Assembly: GCA_031269415.1 (NCBI GenBank)
Contig: JAISZF010000297.1
Span: 1-6,835 of the forward strand
Reading direction: 5' to 3'
DNA from: Clostridiales bacterium
GTDB lineage: Bacteria > Bacillota > Clostridia > Lachnospirales > WQUN01
Length of the DNA: 6,835 nt
The translations under genes and the position numbers were made by a program. Shown here piece after piece: positions 6,031 through 6,835 of this stretch. Numbering within the stretch: the stretch's first letter is position 1; each line of letters begins with the position of its first letter. The notes below the pieces were generated by a model. The model was given only the letters and a program-made list of their open reading frames with translations, was not told where the DNA came from and did no database searches.

Positions 6031-6138
6031 AAGTATTTGTGTAGGTAAAAATTCTGCATTTTTGGCTGTTTTGCGCTGCACTATTTATGTGTATTTGCGT
6101 CTTCTCACGAAGGCTTACGGTTCAACGCTGAATATGAC
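5950..6138. other. AT-rich non-coding spacer between the decayed phd-doc locus and the HEPN/MNT genes
   Basis: Counting bases gives 55 G+C in 150 (37%) for 5971-6120, clearly below the surrounding genes, which look to be above 50%. No convincing gene is present; the small open frames lack ribosome sites or motifs. It holds an imperfect 16-bp direct repeat (5985-6000 and 6071-6086) and a weak AT-only inverted repeat (AAAAAT at 6047-6052, ATTTTT at 6058-6063). It probably carries the promoter of the downstream HEPN gene, but I cannot pick a consensus -35/-10 pair. Confidence 0.6.
5985..6086 (+). repeat. Imperfect 16-bp direct repeat pair (5985-6000, 6071-6086)
   Basis: The two copies, TTGCGGTACACTATTA and TTGCGCTGCACTATTT, match at 13 of 16 positions and lie 86 bp apart (start to start), upstream of the HEPN gene. 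They might be paired operator half-sites for autoregulation of the toxin-antitoxin operon, or relics of a duplication. A chance origin in AT-rich DNA is not excluded. Confidence 0.4.
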
Positions 6139-6155
6139 GAGAGGAGCGCTTCGCT

Positions 6156-6548
6156 ATGAGCGACAATTCGGCTTACTGGTTGGGCTTATCCGATTATGAC
6201 ATTGAAACCGCGAAGGCTATGCGGAAAACAGGAAGATACTTGTATGTCGGCTTTATGTGCCATCAAGTAATCGAAAAGGCGTTAAAAGCCGCCATTGCCA
6301 AAAATTGCGCCGAGGGCGCGATCTCGCCGAAGATTCATCATCTTTTGAAGCTAGCCGACCGCGCCGGACTGTTTGAAAAAATGTCGTCGGAACAGCAAGC
6401 CTTTATCAAGGAACTGAATTCGCTGAACATTGAGGCTCGCTATCCCGAATACAAGGAACAAATCGCGGAGGAATTGTCCGCCGAAATCTGCGATACCCTT
6501 ATCGTCGAAACGGAGGAATTGCAATGTTGGATAAAAGCACAGTTGTAA
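6156..6548 (+). CDS. HEPN-domain protein (putative toxin half of a HEPN/MNT pair)
   Basis: A 130-residue all-helical HEPN-domain protein, of the type encoded beside minimal nucleotidyltransferases. Such pairs act as toxin-antitoxin systems, with HEPN as RNase toxin in the studied HepT/MntA case. Family signatures are YWLGLSDYDIETAKAM (7-22), GRYLYVGFMCHQVIEKALKA (26-45), HHLLKLA (61-67) and NIEARYPEYK (91-100). The canonical HEPN RNase motif (Arg, 4-6 residues, His) is absent: the equivalent place has R95-Y96-P-E-Y99 with no following His. The only other Arg/His pair, R27 and H36, is 8 residues apart. The ATG at 6156 has GAGAGGAG (6140-6147) upstream. The gene overlaps the MNT start by 25 nt, so the two are surely co-translated. 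Function as a toxin is inferred from family and context; other HEPN/MNT pairs may modify or bind nucleotides instead. Confidence 0.87.
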   Translation: MSDNSAYWLGLSDYDIETAKAMRKTGRYLYVGFMCHQVIEKALKAAIAKNCAEGAISPKIHHLLKLADRAGLFEKMSSEQQAFIKELNSLNIEARYPEYKEQIAEELSAEICDTLIVETEELQCWIKAQL

Positions 6549-6835
6549 ACACGGCTACGCGCTATGCCGAAGCTGTAAGCAGGGAGTTTTCCCCTGCCGC
6601 CGTTATCCTTTTCGGGTCGTATATCAATGGAACGCCCGACGAGGACAGCGACATTGACATCGGTGTTTTGTTCAACGGCTTTTCGGGGGATTGGCGAAAA
6701 GCAAATTCCAGACTTTGGAACATTGCCTACGATGTGAGTTGGGATATTGAACCTCATTTACTGGACATGGCGCGCGACCCGAGCGGTTTTGCGAAATACG
6801 TTCTGGCAACAGGGCAAGTATTGTATCACGCTTAA
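6524..6835 (+). CDS. Minimal nucleotidyltransferase (MNT) domain protein, putative antitoxin
   Basis: A complete 103-residue protein of the DNA polymerase beta-like nucleotidyltransferase fold in its minimal form. The active-site motif is GS (31-32) followed by DSDIDI with D43 and D45 as metal ligands; the third carboxylate is probably E76 or D74 in SWDIEPHLL. In the studied MntA/HepT pair the MNT enzyme silences the HEPN toxin by attaching AMP groups to a tyrosine, and this protein keeps the residues needed for transfer. ATG 6524 has GGAGGA (6512-6517) inside the HEPN gene's 3' end. The stop TAA is the last three bases of the window, so the gene is whole. The order HEPN then MNT and the 25-nt overlap point to one bicistronic unit. 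Confidence 0.9.
   Translation: MLDKSTVVNTATRYAEAVSREFSPAAVILFGSYINGTPDEDSDIDIGVLFNGFSGDWRKANSRLWNIAYDVSWDIEPHLLDMARDPSGFAKYVLATGQVLYHA

Noticed and set aside
6047..6063. AAAAAT / ATTTTT inverted repeat as a terminator
   Set aside because: The six-pair stem has only A-T pairs and would not be stable enough to terminate transcription.
5925..6132. 9-bp direct repeat AACGCTGAA (5925-5933 and 6124-6132), looking like a target-site duplication around a 190-bp insert
   Set aside because: Doc-like coding continues past the first copy, and the interval has no terminal inverted repeats or transposase. A 9-bp repeat in about 200 bp is expected by chance several percent of the time.
6005..6199. 64-codon + strand frame in the AT-rich spacer
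   Set aside because: It has no ribosome site or domain signal and runs into the HEPN gene in a different frame.
1..6835. tRNA, rRNA, CRISPR array, transposase or integrase
   Set aside because: I looked on both strands and saw no cloverleaf with a CCA-adjacent acceptor, no regularly spaced repeats and no recombinase motifs.

Overview
The window (6,835 bp, all recognisable genes on the + strand) looks like a piece of a Gram-positive, probably clostridial (Firmicutes) chromosome of medium GC. The reasons are strong Shine-Dalgarno sequences (AGGAGG, GGAGG, AGGGGG), free use of GTG and TTG starts, very tight gene packing, and protein types common in Clostridia (membrane-anchored SH3/M15 peptidase, MOSC-MogA fusion, HEPN/MNT pair). 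This is inference; no rRNA or other marker is present.

Region 1 (1-1224) is the 3' end of a surface-polysaccharide operon. It holds the C-terminal part of an initiating phosphoglycosyl transferase (cut by the window edge), overlapped at GTGA by an NAD-dependent epimerase/dehydratase, and ends in a good rho-independent terminator at 1194-1224.

Region 2 (1249-5643) is a five-gene run with junctions from a 4-nt overlap to a 4-nt gap, so probably one transcript. Its genes are a membrane-anchored SH3 + VanX-like M15 peptidase, a PHP-family phosphoesterase, MoaC, MoaA, and a MOSC-MogA/MoaB fusion. MoaA and MoaC make cyclic pyranopterin monophosphate from GTP, the MogA half would adenylylate molybdopterin, and the MOSC half may handle sulfur for the cofactor. 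MoaD, MoaE and MoeA are not in the window. The link between cell-wall/PHP enzymes and molybdenum cofactor genes is unexpected.

Region 3 (5644-6835) is an accessory toxin-antitoxin patch. A Phd/YefM antitoxin is followed, in an ATGA overlap, by what looks like the first ten codons of a Doc-type toxin that then runs into unrelated AT-rich DNA and stops. This is read as a decayed phd-doc module. After the AT-rich spacer (37% GC by direct count over 5971-6120) comes an overlapping HEPN / minimal nucleotidyltransferase (MNT) pair that ends exactly at the window edge. The HEPN protein lacks the canonical RX4-6H RNase motif and has an arginine-tyrosine motif (RYPEY) instead.

No tRNA, rRNA, CRISPR array, transposase or riboswitch was seen, and there is no gene-free stretch over 300 bp. 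The best candidates for something less described are the non-canonical HEPN/MNT module beside the broken phd-doc locus, and the M15-PHP-Moco operon.
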